From: Candidatus Saccharimonadota bacterium
GTDB lineage: Bacteria > Patescibacteriota > Saccharimonadia > Saccharimonadales > Saccharimonadaceae
Direction: 5' to 3'
DNA length: 64,000 nucleotides
Assembly: GCA_017460105.1 (NCBI GenBank)
Contig: JAFUBS010000003.1
Coordinates: 1-64,000 of the forward strand
A program made the translations under genes and the position numbers. Below the pieces are notes generated by a model. The model did no database searches and had not been told where the DNA came from. It saw only the letters and a program-made list of their open reading frames with translations. This document shows, piece after piece, positions 51,444 to 59,649 of this stretch (position 1 is the stretch's first letter; every line of letters starts with the position of its first letter).

Positions 51444-51458
51444 CTCATTTATTAATTA

Positions 51459-52883
51459 TTATATTCCTGGGACAGGGAACTTCAGCGCGAGGTCTTGGAC
51501 CTCTTTTTTGATGGTGAGGAGTTCTGCGGAATATGGCTCGAGTAATGCTGCGGTAGAAGCGCCTGCTGGCTGGTCTTTGATGGCATCGGCGCAGATGTCC
51601 GCGACTTTTTTCATCCAGAGCGCAATCTGCTTCATCTCTGGTTCGGCGAGGCCGCGCGTAGTAATGGCCGGAGTGCCGAGGCGGACGCCGGACGGGCGGA
51701 AGGCGCCACCTTTGTCGGTAGGGAGAGCGTTGGCATTTAGTGTGAGGCCGACCTTGTCCAGGGCCTTTTCGTAGAGTTTACCGTCGAAACCAAAACTAGA
51801 CAATACATCAACGAGAATTAGATGGTTGTCGGTGCCGCCACCTTGGAGACGGAAGCCAAGAGCCTTGAGATCGGTGGCGAGAACCTTGGCATTATCGATA
51901 ACTTTTGCGACGTAATCGTGAAATTCTGGCTGCAGTGCTTCACCGAATGCGACGGCCTTGGCGGCAATGATGTGCTCTAGTGGGCCGCCCTGAGTGCCAG
52001 GGAAGACTGCACGGTCAATCAAGATAGGAATATTTGCCAAGGTCTTTTCTGGGCGTTTCAAAGGGGAAGCGACGTTGCCGTTAGATAGGATAATTCCACC
52101 GCGTGGCCCACGCAAGGTCTTGTGCGTGGTGGTAGTCATCACGTTAAATCCGTAATCCAGGGGATTTGGATGTACGCCACCAGCGATAAGGCCGGCCACG
52201 TGTGCCATATCGGCCATTAATAAGACTTCTTCGCCAGTTTGTTCTTGCAACTGGTCGCGAATCTTGGCGATGCGCTTAAAGTCTGGAATTTTCATGAATG
52301 CAGAATAGCCGACGAGGATGAGTCGCGGTTCGTACTTGAATGCGAGGCGCTCTAATTGCTCGTAGTCGATATCGCCTTTGGCTGTAACGCCGTAGCCGAC
52401 AAAATTATAAAAATGTGCCGACATAGTGACGGGCGCGCCATGAGTGAGATGTCCGCCAGCGGGGAGCGACATACCAAGTACAGTATCGCCTGGCTCTAGC
52501 CACGCATAATAGACAGCTGTGTTCGCCTGAGCGCCAGAATGAGGCTGAACGTTGGCATGGTCGGCATGAAAGAGGCGGCAGGCGCGGTCAATAGCGAGAC
52601 GTTCCACGCGATCGACATTTTCTTGTCCGCCATAATAACGGTAATTCGGCAAGATTTGTTCGGCGATTTGGTCTTCGGTCCATTCGGTGAAGTCTGGGTC
52701 ATCGGCTCGTCCGCACCCAATACCATCGAAGTATGGGTAGCCCTCGGAATATTTGTTGGTAAATACCGAGCCCATAGCCTCGAGAACTGCGGCAGAGACG
52801 TAGTTCTCGCTAGGGATAAGTTCTAATCCTTCGGATTGGCGGCGCTTTTCGGCGTCGATTAGATCGAATATTTTGTCATTCAT
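51459..52883 (-). CDS. glyA: serine hydroxymethyltransferase
   Basis: A 474-residue PLP enzyme interconverting serine and glycine and supplying one-carbon units. SENYVSAAVLEAMGS, YPYFDGIGCGRADD and the PLP-lysine motif TTTTHKTLRGPRGG (~257-270) are present, with the LPAGGHLTHG substrate loop. It is ~55 residues longer than E. coli GlyA (417), with extra sequence between GCGRADDPDF and the active core. Minus-strand -10 TGCTATAAT at 52910-52915. Confidence 0.94.
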   Translation of the reverse strand: MNDKIFDLIDAEKRRQSEGLELIPSENYVSAAVLEAMGSVFTNKYSEGYPYFDGIGCGRADDPDFTEWTEDQIAEQILPNYRYYGGQENVDRVERLAIDRACRLFHADHANVQPHSGAQANTAVYYAWLEPGDTVLGMSLPAGGHLTHGAPVTMSAHFYNFVGYGVTAKGDIDYEQLERLAFKYEPRLILVGYSAFMKIPDFKRIAKIRDQLQEQTGEEVLLMADMAHVAGLIAGGVHPNPLDYGFNVMTTTTHKTLRGPRGGIILSNGNVASPLKRPEKTLANIPILIDRAVFPGTQGGPLEHIIAAKAVAFGEALQPEFHDYVAKVIDNAKVLATDLKALGFRLQGGGTDNHLILVDVLSSFGFDGKLYEKALDKVGLTLNANALPTDKGGAFRPSGVRLGTPAITTRGLAEPEMKQIALWMKKVADICADAIKDQPAGASTAALLEPYSAELLTIKKEVQDLALKFPVPGI

Positions 52884-52968
52884 GATGAGTAGTTTTCTCC
52901 ATTTACTCTATTATAGCATACAGGGGCGTTAATCGGCAGCATAGTTGCCTGGATAGCGCTCAATATAC

Positions 52969-52997
52969 TTGACTAAAACGCTAATGTATGCTATAAT
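52969..52997 (+). promoter_or_regulatory. promoter of the secreted sortase-like gene
   Basis: TTGACT (52969-52974), a 17-bp spacer, TGCTATAAT (hexamer 52992-52997). The transcript would begin within ATAAACGTA (53004). Confidence 0.7.
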
Positions 52998-53032
52998 TAA
53001 AGCATAAACGTATAGAGTTTATAGAGAGATTT

Positions 53033-53662
53033 ATGAAATATTGTGTAATATTATTTACTATTTTGTCAAGTTTTTTGGGATTATTATTTAATCCTGAGAC
53101 TATGATGGCATCAGATACGGTGTCAATCCAGGGTTTTGATAATCTTGGCATGGTGGAGACTGTGTTGCCTCCAGAGCCAGAGCCAGAGCCCGTAGTCTAT
53201 GCTGAGCCTACGACGTATGCGATTGCTGCGCCGTCCGCAGGTGCTACTTACGAAGAAGTTGCGCGTGATGGTATTTCGATTGGTGGTCGTGTGATTCCAG
53301 TCTATGACGTGGACAGCACGGAATATGATGCTGGAAATAGCGTGTATCGTTTCAGAAAATTGCTTTATGGTCATAACTCGCGTGCTGTGTTTGGTCGTTT
53401 GTCTGAACTCGGTGTCGGTAGCACATTTACGATTACTGAAGGTGGCGTAACGCATACCTATGTGGTCGCGAATGTTGATATGTATGAAGCAAATTACAAT
53501 GGTGAGTTTGCGAAGTTGCAAAAGAATGGTTCTGGTAACTATATGGGCGGAATCGCGAACCGTGCGCAAGGACATATGCTTGCTTTGATGACCTGTGCCG
53601 GTGAGGATTTGGGTGGTGGCCGTGCAACGCATCGTTTGGTGGTGTTTGCTGACGAGATATAG
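53033..53662 (+). CDS. secreted sortase-fold protein
   Basis: A 209-residue protein with a signal or anchor at ~4-24 and a Pro/Glu-rich linker (PPEPEPEP). The C-terminal ~130 residues have a sortase-like triad: His in YGHNSRAV (~112-119), Cys in LALMTCAGED (~183-192), Arg in ATHRLVVFA (~198-206). It is smaller than the sortase at 42438 and resembles class E/F-like sortases or YkuD-like folds only loosely. A cell-surface transpeptidase or hydrolase role is inferred. Own promoter and terminator make it monocistronic. Confidence 0.72.
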   Translation: MKYCVILFTILSSFLGLLFNPETMMASDTVSIQGFDNLGMVETVLPPEPEPEPVVYAEPTTYAIAAPSAGATYEEVARDGISIGGRVIPVYDVDSTEYDAGNSVYRFRKLLYGHNSRAVFGRLSELGVGSTFTITEGGVTHTYVVANVDMYEANYNGEFAKLQKNGSGNYMGGIANRAQGHMLALMTCAGEDLGGGRATHRLVVFADEI

Positions 53663-53674
53663 ATAGAGCTTAAG

Positions 53675-53706
53675 AAATATGTCGCTGAAACGGCGACATA
53701 TTTTTT
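53675..53706 (+). terminator. rho-independent terminator
   Basis: AAATATGTCGC (53675-53685) pairs with GCGACATATTT (53693-53703), then T run. Confidence 0.88.
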
Positions 53707-53749
53707 GGTGTATGATATAATAGAATAAACGTAAGGAGAATTATATTAT

Positions 53750-54700
53750 ATGTGCACCGGCATTAGGTTTAGCGATGACAAAGGGAGTATGTTCTTTGGT
53801 AGAAATTTGGATTGGTCTACTGGCTATGGTCAAAAAGTCGTCGTTACGCCGCGTGGATATTCTTACGATAGTGCATTTCTAGGCAAACAGAACCCTAAGC
53901 ACGGTGCGATTATTGGGATGGCGATTGTAGAGGAAAATACGCCACTTTATTTTGATTGTGCGAACGAGGCAGGTCTTGCAATTGCGGGTTTGAACTTTCC
54001 TGGTTATGCCAGTTATGCGCCTGATGCGATTGATGGTAAAACAAATGTTGCCGCGTATGAATTTCCACTCTGGGTAGCAATGAATTTTCAGAGTGTTGAT
54101 GAAGTGGAAGCCGCTTTGAAGGATGCGGTTATCGTTGCAAAGCCGATTAATGATAAATATCCTGTATCTGAACTACATTTTATTATTGGCGACAAGGACC
54201 GGTCTATCGTGGTAGAATACACCGAAAGAGGTATGGAGATTTTTCATAATGATGTGGACGTTTTGACGAATCAACCAGGGTATGGTTGGCACAAGGAAAA
54301 CTTGCGTAATTATATGAATTTGTTCCCGTTAATGCCAAAGGCTGTGGACTGGAACAGGGCTAGATTAACAGCATTTGGTAGTGGTTCTCTAATGCGCGGG
54401 ATTCCTGGCGATTATTATGCGCCATCTCGCTTCGTGCGCGTAGCTTACTTAAACACGCATTATCCAGTGAAGTCTACTGAAGAAGAAAATGTTTCTCGCT
54501 TATTTCATACTTTGACCGGTGTAGCAATGATTGATGGTGCTGCGCAAATGGCTGACGGTAAGTGTGAAATTACAGTCTATACTGGTGGCTATTCCGCAGC
54601 GACGAAAACCTATTATTATAATACTTATGAAAATCCGGCAATCGTGAGCGTAAAAATGACCGATTATAACCTCGATTCTGCCGATTTGGTACAAGTCTAG
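53750..54700 (+). CDS. choloylglycine hydrolase / penicillin V acylase family amidase
   Basis: A 316-residue Ntn hydrolase of the linear amide C-N hydrolase family. Met1 is followed directly by Cys2 (MCTGIRF), the catalytic nucleophile exposed by Met removal. FFGRNLDW (~16-23) supplies Arg and Asp; TNQPGYGWH (~173-181) the conserved Asn; GDYYAPSRFVRVAY (~218-231) the conserved Arg. Family members deconjugate bile salts, open penicillin V or cleave acyl-homoserine lactones; the substrate cannot be fixed here. No signal peptide. TATAAT and ATAAACGTA lie upstream, AAGGAG as SD. Followed after 3 nt by a GH25 lysozyme gene. Confidence 0.88.
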   Translation: MCTGIRFSDDKGSMFFGRNLDWSTGYGQKVVVTPRGYSYDSAFLGKQNPKHGAIIGMAIVEENTPLYFDCANEAGLAIAGLNFPGYASYAPDAIDGKTNVAAYEFPLWVAMNFQSVDEVEAALKDAVIVAKPINDKYPVSELHFIIGDKDRSIVVEYTERGMEIFHNDVDVLTNQPGYGWHKENLRNYMNLFPLMPKAVDWNRARLTAFGSGSLMRGIPGDYYAPSRFVRVAYLNTHYPVKSTEEENVSRLFHTLTGVAMIDGAAQMADGKCEITVYTGGYSAATKTYYYNTYENPAIVSVKMTDYNLDSADLVQV

Positions 54701-54703
54701 CCT

Positions 54704-55435
54704 ATGTTTCGACGTTTGCTTGGATTTATAATAACTGTGGCAGTAATAGGTGGACTTGCTGTTTGGTGTTATTTTGCAGTCGTGAACCAGCAGATAAATA
54801 TTAATACTTTCTTTGTAGGCGGTATGACGCGTGGTGTAGATATTTCTTCGTACCAAACCGATGTAGATATGGAAAAACTAAAAGAGCAAGGAATTGAATT
54901 TGCTTATATCAAAGCGACGGAAGGCAGTTCGCACAAAGATGCGACTTTTGACGAGAAATGGGCGGCGGCGCGTGAGGCTGGACTCTCGGCGGGGGCGTAT
55001 CATTATTTCTCGTATGGCAGCAGCGGAGTGAGTCAGGCGGAGAACTTTATCAAGACCGTTGGGGATTTGGAAGGGCGGTTGATTCCGGCGATTGATATGG
55101 AACTTACGACCGAGGAGGTAAAAAATCCGCCAGAAAAGGATGCAGTGGTACGTGGGTTAAAGGCATTTGTCGCAATAGTGGAAGAGCATTACGGCGTGAA
55201 ACCGCTAATTTATTCGCGCCAGGATTATTATGACAAGTATTTGAAAGATGATTTTGCTGGGTATCCGCGCTGGATTACGAACGTATTTTACCCAGTGTTT
55301 ATTGAGGCTGGCGAAGAGTGGGCGGTTTGGCAGTATAGTATGCACGGGCTGCTCGAAGGATATGGTGGCGAGAAAAATATCGATCTAAATGTAGTGAATA
55401 AGAAAATCGGACTTGATGGTCTAGTCTGGAAGTGA
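54704..55435 (+). CDS. membrane-anchored GH25 lysozyme
   Basis: A 243-residue muramidase. N-terminal membrane helix or signal (~6-26), then a GH25 domain: RGVDISSYQTDVDMEKLKEQGIEFAYIKATEGSSHKD (~43-79) with the catalytic Asp of GVDIS, and IPAIDMELT (~127-135) with the second acidic pair. It cleaves the MurNAc-GlcNAc bond of peptidoglycan, either its own or that of the bacterial host on which Saccharibacteria live. In operon with the amidase upstream. Confidence 0.92.
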   Translation: MFRRLLGFIITVAVIGGLAVWCYFAVVNQQININTFFVGGMTRGVDISSYQTDVDMEKLKEQGIEFAYIKATEGSSHKDATFDEKWAAAREAGLSAGAYHYFSYGSSGVSQAENFIKTVGDLEGRLIPAIDMELTTEEVKNPPEKDAVVRGLKAFVAIVEEHYGVKPLIYSRQDYYDKYLKDDFAGYPRWITNVFYPVFIEAGEEWAVWQYSMHGLLEGYGGEKNIDLNVVNKKIGLDGLVWK

Positions 55436-55449
55436 TATAATTTAGGTAC

Positions 55450-55525
55450 GGGGCACTAGCTCATTTGGTAGAGCGCTTCCATGGCATGGAAGAGGTGAGG
55501 AGTTCGAATCTCCTGTGCTCCACCA
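55450..55525 (+). tRNA. tRNA-Ala (anticodon GGC)
   Basis: A 76-nt cloverleaf: acceptor GGGGCAC / GTGCTCC with G3-U70, anticodon stem CTTCC/GGAAG with loop ATGGCAT, T-arm GAGGA.. /..TCCTG region with TTCGAAT, encoded CCA. TATAAT at 55436-55441 ends 8 nt before G1, so transcription probably begins at or beside G1. Confidence 0.95.
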
Positions 55526-55573
55526 GATGCTAAAAATATAATTGTTAACAATGTCCCGCGAAGGGATTTTTTC

Positions 55574-56584
55574 GTGAAAACGATTCTTACAGGCATTCGC
55601 TCAAACTCGATTCTTACGCTCGGTAATTACCTGGGCGCGTTACTGCCGATGGTGAGGCTAGCGAATGAACATTCGCGCGAGATGAATGTTAACATTTTTG
55701 TACCAGATTTGCATTCAATTATTTCTAGCGTTGATGGTAATTTGCAGGAGAACATTGTTCGAACTATCAAGTATTATTTAGCGGCCGGGTTGGAAATTAA
55801 CGAGAATGTGCATATTTATCGTCAAAGTTATGTGCCGGCACATTCCGAGCTTTGTTGGATTTTGAACTGTGTAGCTACAATGGGGGAGACTTCACGTATG
55901 ACACAGTACAAGGAAAAGTCCGAAGGGCGCGATTCTTGCAATGTAGGTATTTTTGACTATCCGATTCTGATGGCGGCAGATATTTTGCTCTACTCAGCAG
56001 AATATGTACCAATTGGCGAGGATCAGTTCCAGCATATTGAGCTGACGCGGAATATTGCGACGCGCTTTAATAATCGTTTCGGTGAAATTTTTACGGTGCC
56101 AGCGAAGACTGCTGATCAAGTGAAATTTATGGAAGTAGACAATGGTCTTCGGATTCGAGATTTGTTGAACCCAGAGAAAAAGATGAGTAAATCTACTGCG
56201 GCGGAGAATTCCAAAATTATGTTAGACGACGAGCCGGCAAAGGCCGCAAAGAAAATCATGTCTGCTACGACAGATTCACTTGGCAAGGTCAAATATGATA
56301 TGTGGGCACAGCCGGGAATCTCTAATTTGCTACAAATTGAAGCGCTCATTACCGATGTGCCTTTGCAAGATGTCATTTCTACTTGGGCGGGTGAGACGCG
56401 CTACGGAGATTTGAAAAAGAAGGTGGCGTCGAGCGTATCCGGGATGCTCTCGGAGTTTCAAGAAAAATTAGCTAAGATTTCTGATCAGCAAGTATACGAA
56501 TTGTTCGAAGCTGGTGAGAAGTATGCAAACGAAGTAGCGAACGCAAAACTCGCCGAAGTGCAAAAAGCATTTGGACTACGTTAG
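55574..56584 (+). CDS. trpS: tryptophanyl-tRNA synthetase
   Basis: A 336-residue class I synthetase. TGIRSNSILTLGNYLGALLPM (~5-25) holds the HIGH-equivalent TLGN; DLHSII, YPILMAADILLYSAEYVPIGEDQFQHIELTR (~124-156) and EKKMSKST (~204-211) are TrpRS landmarks. The usual TG(I/V)QPTG start reads TGIRSNS, a mild deviation. GTG start with AAGGGA eight nt upstream. Begins 48 nt after tRNA-Ala and may share its transcript. Confidence 0.93.
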   Translation: MKTILTGIRSNSILTLGNYLGALLPMVRLANEHSREMNVNIFVPDLHSIISSVDGNLQENIVRTIKYYLAAGLEINENVHIYRQSYVPAHSELCWILNCVATMGETSRMTQYKEKSEGRDSCNVGIFDYPILMAADILLYSAEYVPIGEDQFQHIELTRNIATRFNNRFGEIFTVPAKTADQVKFMEVDNGLRIRDLLNPEKKMSKSTAAENSKIMLDDEPAKAAKKIMSATTDSLGKVKYDMWAQPGISNLLQIEALITDVPLQDVISTWAGETRYGDLKKKVASSVSGMLSEFQEKLAKISDQQVYELFEAGEKYANEVANAKLAEVQKAFGLR

Positions 56585-56592
56585 GAGCATTG

Positions 56593-57471
56593 ATGATTCG
56601 GACGGGCAAGAAGTTCAGCAAACCAGAAATGTCACGAGTAATTAATGGCGACATTGTTCTGGACAGCGGACCGGAAAAGCCGGAAAAGAAGCGTCTTGAT
56701 TTGATTTTGGTAGGAATCTACAAGAGTTATAATCGTTCTACTTTGCAAAAGTTTATCGAAAATGGTTTCGTAAAAGTAGACGGTGTGCTCGCAACAAAGC
56801 CGAACCAGAAATTCGAGGATGGCGTAAAAATCGAGCTGAATGTGCCAGAAGAACAAAAGAATGCAGATTTGAAGCCAGAAGTAATATACGAAGACGATAA
56901 CGTGTTGGTACTGAATAAACCAGCAGGGCTGCTTTCGATGGCCAAAGGTGAATATTGCCCGGAAAAGACATTGGAAGATTATGGATTATTGGTACACAGG
57001 CTAGACCGCGATACTTCTGGTGTGGTGATAATGGCCAAAAATGAAGATACACAGACTATGCTGAGACGCCAATTCCAAGACAGGAAAGCGCATAAGACTT
57101 ATTACGCCGTGGTGACCGGGAGGCCAAAGATGGATGAGGCGCGTATTTATTTGCCGATTGCACGTGATAAGAAGCGCCCGACGACTTTTCGTGTAGATGC
57201 AAATGGCAAGGAATCTGAGACTTTTTATAAGGTGGTTAAGGCCGACGATAAACATTCTTTGATTGAGCTTCGACCGACGACTGGGCGTACACATCAGCTG
57301 AGAGTACATCTTAATTATCTAGGCCATCCGATTATGGGAGATGCTGTTTATGGTGGCGAGAAGGCTGACAGGCTATATCTCCATGCCAAGAGTCTAGAGA
57401 TTACTTTGCCGGGCGGTGAGAGGCGAACGTTCGAGGCGCCACTGCCGGAAAGCTTTAATAATGTTTTTTGA
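56593..57471 (+). CDS. RluA-family pseudouridine synthase
   Basis: A 292-residue enzyme converting uridine to pseudouridine in rRNA or tRNA. An S4 domain (~36-90; RLDLILVGIYKSYNRSTLQKFIENGFVKVDG) precedes the catalytic core: IYEDDNVLVLNKPAG, then VHRLDRDTSGVVIMAKN (~134-150) with the catalytic Asp, and ELRPTTGRTHQLRVHLNYLGHPIMGD (~235-260). Start at ATG 56593 with AGGAG six nt upstream rather than the TTG at 56590. Confidence 0.93.
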   Translation: MIRTGKKFSKPEMSRVINGDIVLDSGPEKPEKKRLDLILVGIYKSYNRSTLQKFIENGFVKVDGVLATKPNQKFEDGVKIELNVPEEQKNADLKPEVIYEDDNVLVLNKPAGLLSMAKGEYCPEKTLEDYGLLVHRLDRDTSGVVIMAKNEDTQTMLRRQFQDRKAHKTYYAVVTGRPKMDEARIYLPIARDKKRPTTFRVDANGKESETFYKVVKADDKHSLIELRPTTGRTHQLRVHLNYLGHPIMGDAVYGGEKADRLYLHAKSLEITLPGGERRTFEAPLPESFNNVF

Positions 57472-58123
57472 TTCTGTAGAGCAGATTAAGGAAATCGCTT
57501 CTAGAACTGGTTGTGCGATTTTTGTAGTGCCGAAAGATGTGTCTGTTGAAATATCTGGGGCTATTTTGTTGCAGCCAGAAGAAAAGAGTATCATTACGAT
57601 TGAACAGGTAAGAAATGTAATTTCGCGGCTTTCGGTAAAGCAGTTTAATGACGTTTTTGTATTGGTGCGTCCTGCGGACTTGTTAGGTGAAGATGCTGCG
57701 AATGCGTTTCTTAAAAATCTTGAAGAGCCTAAAGAAAAGGTGCATTTTGTTTTGATCACTGACTCGCCGTCGCGACTGCTTCCAACGATTCTGAGTAGGG
57801 CGGAGATATATTTCCTGAGACAAAAATACGCAGTGGATGGCGATTTGACGGCTGACGCAAAAATGCGTGATCTTGCAAAACGTTTGATTGTCGCAAAACC
57901 AGCAGAACTGGTGAAGATTGCTGATGAAATGACGAAAAAGAAAGATGGTGTACGAGCTTACGTTCTATCTGTACTAGGAACGACGATTGAAATGCTGTTT
58001 AAGTCATACTTCAAGACTGAGAAAAGTGTGTTTGTCGAAAAAATTCCGAAGTTTCTGGCTTGCTATGAAGCCATTGAGAGAAATGGCCACATCAAACTTC
58101 ATTTGGTGGCAGATTTGATATAG
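57461..58123 (+). CDS. DNA polymerase III delta-prime-like clamp-loader protein
   Basis: A 220-residue AAA+ related protein overlapping rluA by 11 nt. VRPADLLGEDAANAFLKNLEEPKEKVHFVLITDSPSRLLPTILSRAE (~67-113) is the hallmark of HolB/DnaX sensor-1 and SRC regions (ILSRAE). No Walker A motif is present, as expected for a stator-like delta-prime subunit, but the N-terminal ~60 residues are also unusually short (family ~300-330). Probably the clamp-loader delta-prime of a reduced genome. Confidence 0.75.
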   Translation: MFFDSVEQIKEIASRTGCAIFVVPKDVSVEISGAILLQPEEKSIITIEQVRNVISRLSVKQFNDVFVLVRPADLLGEDAANAFLKNLEEPKEKVHFVLITDSPSRLLPTILSRAEIYFLRQKYAVDGDLTADAKMRDLAKRLIVAKPAELVKIADEMTKKKDGVRAYVLSVLGTTIEMLFKSYFKTEKSVFVEKIPKFLACYEAIERNGHIKLHLVADLI

Positions 58124-58149
58124 AAATCAAATTATGCTAATATAATAAT

Positions 58150-58902
58150 ATGATTGCAGTATTTGTAATTTTGGCTTTTGTCGTCTATTTATCTTTCTTT
58201 TTCCCGATGGAGCCCAAGGAAAAGAAGGAAGAGGAGAAATCCGCCAAGTATTCGATGCAAATGAAGAAGCTCTGGCAAATTGCCCAGACTTCGATGAAGG
58301 AGCGTAAACCTTTCCGTGCAGAAAAGGCGCTACTAACCATCTTGAAATTCGACGAGAAGAACGCGGCGGCATATAACCGTCTGGGAATTTTATACGCAAA
58401 GAGTCAGAAGTATGATGAGGCCGTGGAGTGTTTCGAGATTGCGCAATCGCTAGACAATAATCCGGCGTCGATTCATAACGTTGGTCTGATTTATTTAGAG
58501 ATTGGTGAATATGAAAAGGCTAGTATGGCGTTCGAGCAGGCAATAGAACTAGAAGGTGATGTGCCGGCGAGATTCATCGCTCTTGCGAAGGCTCAGGAAA
58601 AGCTGGGTAATTATCGTCGCGCAGTGGAAGCGCTGGAAAATGCATATGAACTAGATCCGAACGTATCGGTTTTACGTCAGATTCTGGCAATCTACGAATC
58701 TACAAATGATGCTGAGGCCGTGAATGCTACCGCAGCGAGGATTGAAGAGCAGATTGCGCGCGATACTTTGGCAAGGCGCAAGAAGGCTGCAAAGAAAACT
58801 GTGCGAGCCAGTAAAGCTGCTAAGCCGGAAAAGCCTGTCAAGCCAGTAGCGAAGACCCCTGCAAAGCCGTCAAAGGTACGCACTTTGCGACGCAAAGTCT
58901 AG
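58150..58902 (+). CDS. membrane-anchored TPR protein
   Basis: A 250-residue protein with one N-terminal membrane helix (~2-19), two to four TPR motifs (~43-185; AYNRLGILYAKSQKYDEAVECFEIAQSLDNN, NVGLIYLEIGEYEKASMAFEQAIELE, and a third) and a Lys/Ala/Pro-rich basic tail (~205-250). It is likely a scaffold for an envelope complex facing the cytosol or surface. Starts near TATAAT (58141-58146) with no SD. Confidence 0.8.
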   Translation: MIAVFVILAFVVYLSFFFPMEPKEKKEEEKSAKYSMQMKKLWQIAQTSMKERKPFRAEKALLTILKFDEKNAAAYNRLGILYAKSQKYDEAVECFEIAQSLDNNPASIHNVGLIYLEIGEYEKASMAFEQAIELEGDVPARFIALAKAQEKLGNYRRAVEALENAYELDPNVSVLRQILAIYESTNDAEAVNATAARIEEQIARDTLARRKKAAKKTVRASKAAKPEKPVKPVAKTPAKPSKVRTLRRKV

Positions 58903-58950
58903 GGATTTTCTTCTACTGATAGTAAAAGTATGTTATAATGGTTGAAGCAA

Positions 58951-59026
58951 GCCGCGATAGCTCAGTTGGTAGAGCGCATCCATGGTAAGGATGAGGTCAC
59001 GAGTTCAAATCTCGTTCGCGGCTCCA
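58951..59026 (+). tRNA. tRNA-Thr (anticodon GGT)
   Basis: A 76-nt cloverleaf: acceptor GCCGCGA/TCGCGGC, anticodon stem CATCC/GGATG with loop ATGGTAA, T-arm ACGAG/CTCGT with TTCAAAT, discriminator T, encoded CCA. TATAAT at 58934-58939 leaves 11 nt to G1. Confidence 0.95.
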
Positions 59027-59036
59027 TTTTATTGCA

Positions 59037-59069
59037 TAAAAAATCAGCGGTATGGGCCGCTGATTTTTG
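59037..59069. terminator. bidirectional terminator
   Basis: AAATCAGCGG (59041-59050) with CCGCTGATTT (59057-59066), flanked by A and T runs, serves tRNA-Thr and the convergent gene at 59073. Confidence 0.85.
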
Positions 59070-59072
59070 TTG

Positions 59073-59582
59073 TTATTCTTGGATACCTGGTTCGATATCC
59101 TGAGCTTCTTCGGTGATATCTTGAGGCCCCGTGGCATCTGGCGAAGGCTGCGGTGCGGCAGGCTCAAGTCCGTATGCGTGGTCGATAATTTCGGAAGTGG
59201 TCCCAAGGTCTTCGGCGACGGTGATTTTGTAAACAATTCTTTCGGAAATGTAACCGTCTGCAACGCTGGCGTAATCATAGGTGACTTTGGCTTCGCCGGG
59301 TTTTACGCCTTTGAATTTGTATGATATTTGATATGGCGTACCGACCATTTCAGAATCTTGTTCGTCTTTCTTTTCTTCTAGTAGTTCAACTACGCCGTCA
59401 TTCTCGAGCGTGTATGACCAGAAATATGGTGTGCCAGATATAGCGTTCATGGTGATAGTTGTAATATCTTTTGGTTCGCTCGATTGGCCTTGACTGTTCT
59501 TCGAGATGACAATAGCAGCGGCGGCCACACCAATAGCGACAACTCCTGCAATGATAATTCCAATAACAACTTTCTTTTTCAT
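59073..59582 (-). CDS. secreted or anchored chagasin-like (I42) protein
   Basis: A 169-residue protein with an N-terminal membrane/signal segment (~4-27). The middle (~40-128) has the pattern of chagasin-type cysteine-protease inhibitors: GTPYFWSYTLENDGVVEL (cf. NPTTGYxW), GTPYQISYKFKGVKPGEAKVTYDYA (the loop ending in PGEA..). A Pro/Glu/Asp tail follows. It may protect surface proteins from host or neighbour proteases, but the key loop motifs are imperfect. AGGAGG is placed 5 nt before the ATG. Confidence 0.55.
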   Translation of the reverse strand: MKKKVVIGIIIAGVVAIGVAAAAIVISKNSQGQSSEPKDITTITMNAISGTPYFWSYTLENDGVVELLEEKKDEQDSEMVGTPYQISYKFKGVKPGEAKVTYDYASVADGYISERIVYKITVAEDLGTTSEIIDHAYGLEPAAPQPSPDATGPQDITEEAQDIEPGIQE

Positions 59583-59637
59583 TTTCCTCCTACTTTATAT
59601 AACTATTATAACATAGGCATTAGGAATTTGGCTGATG

Positions 59638-59643
59638 TATAAT
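59638..59643 (+). promoter_or_regulatory. -10 box of the Y-family polymerase gene
   Basis: GATGTATAAT ends 6 nt before the ATG at 59650; leaderless spacing selects this start over an ATG at 59635 inside the box region. Confidence 0.6.
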
Positions 59644-59649
59644 ATAAAT

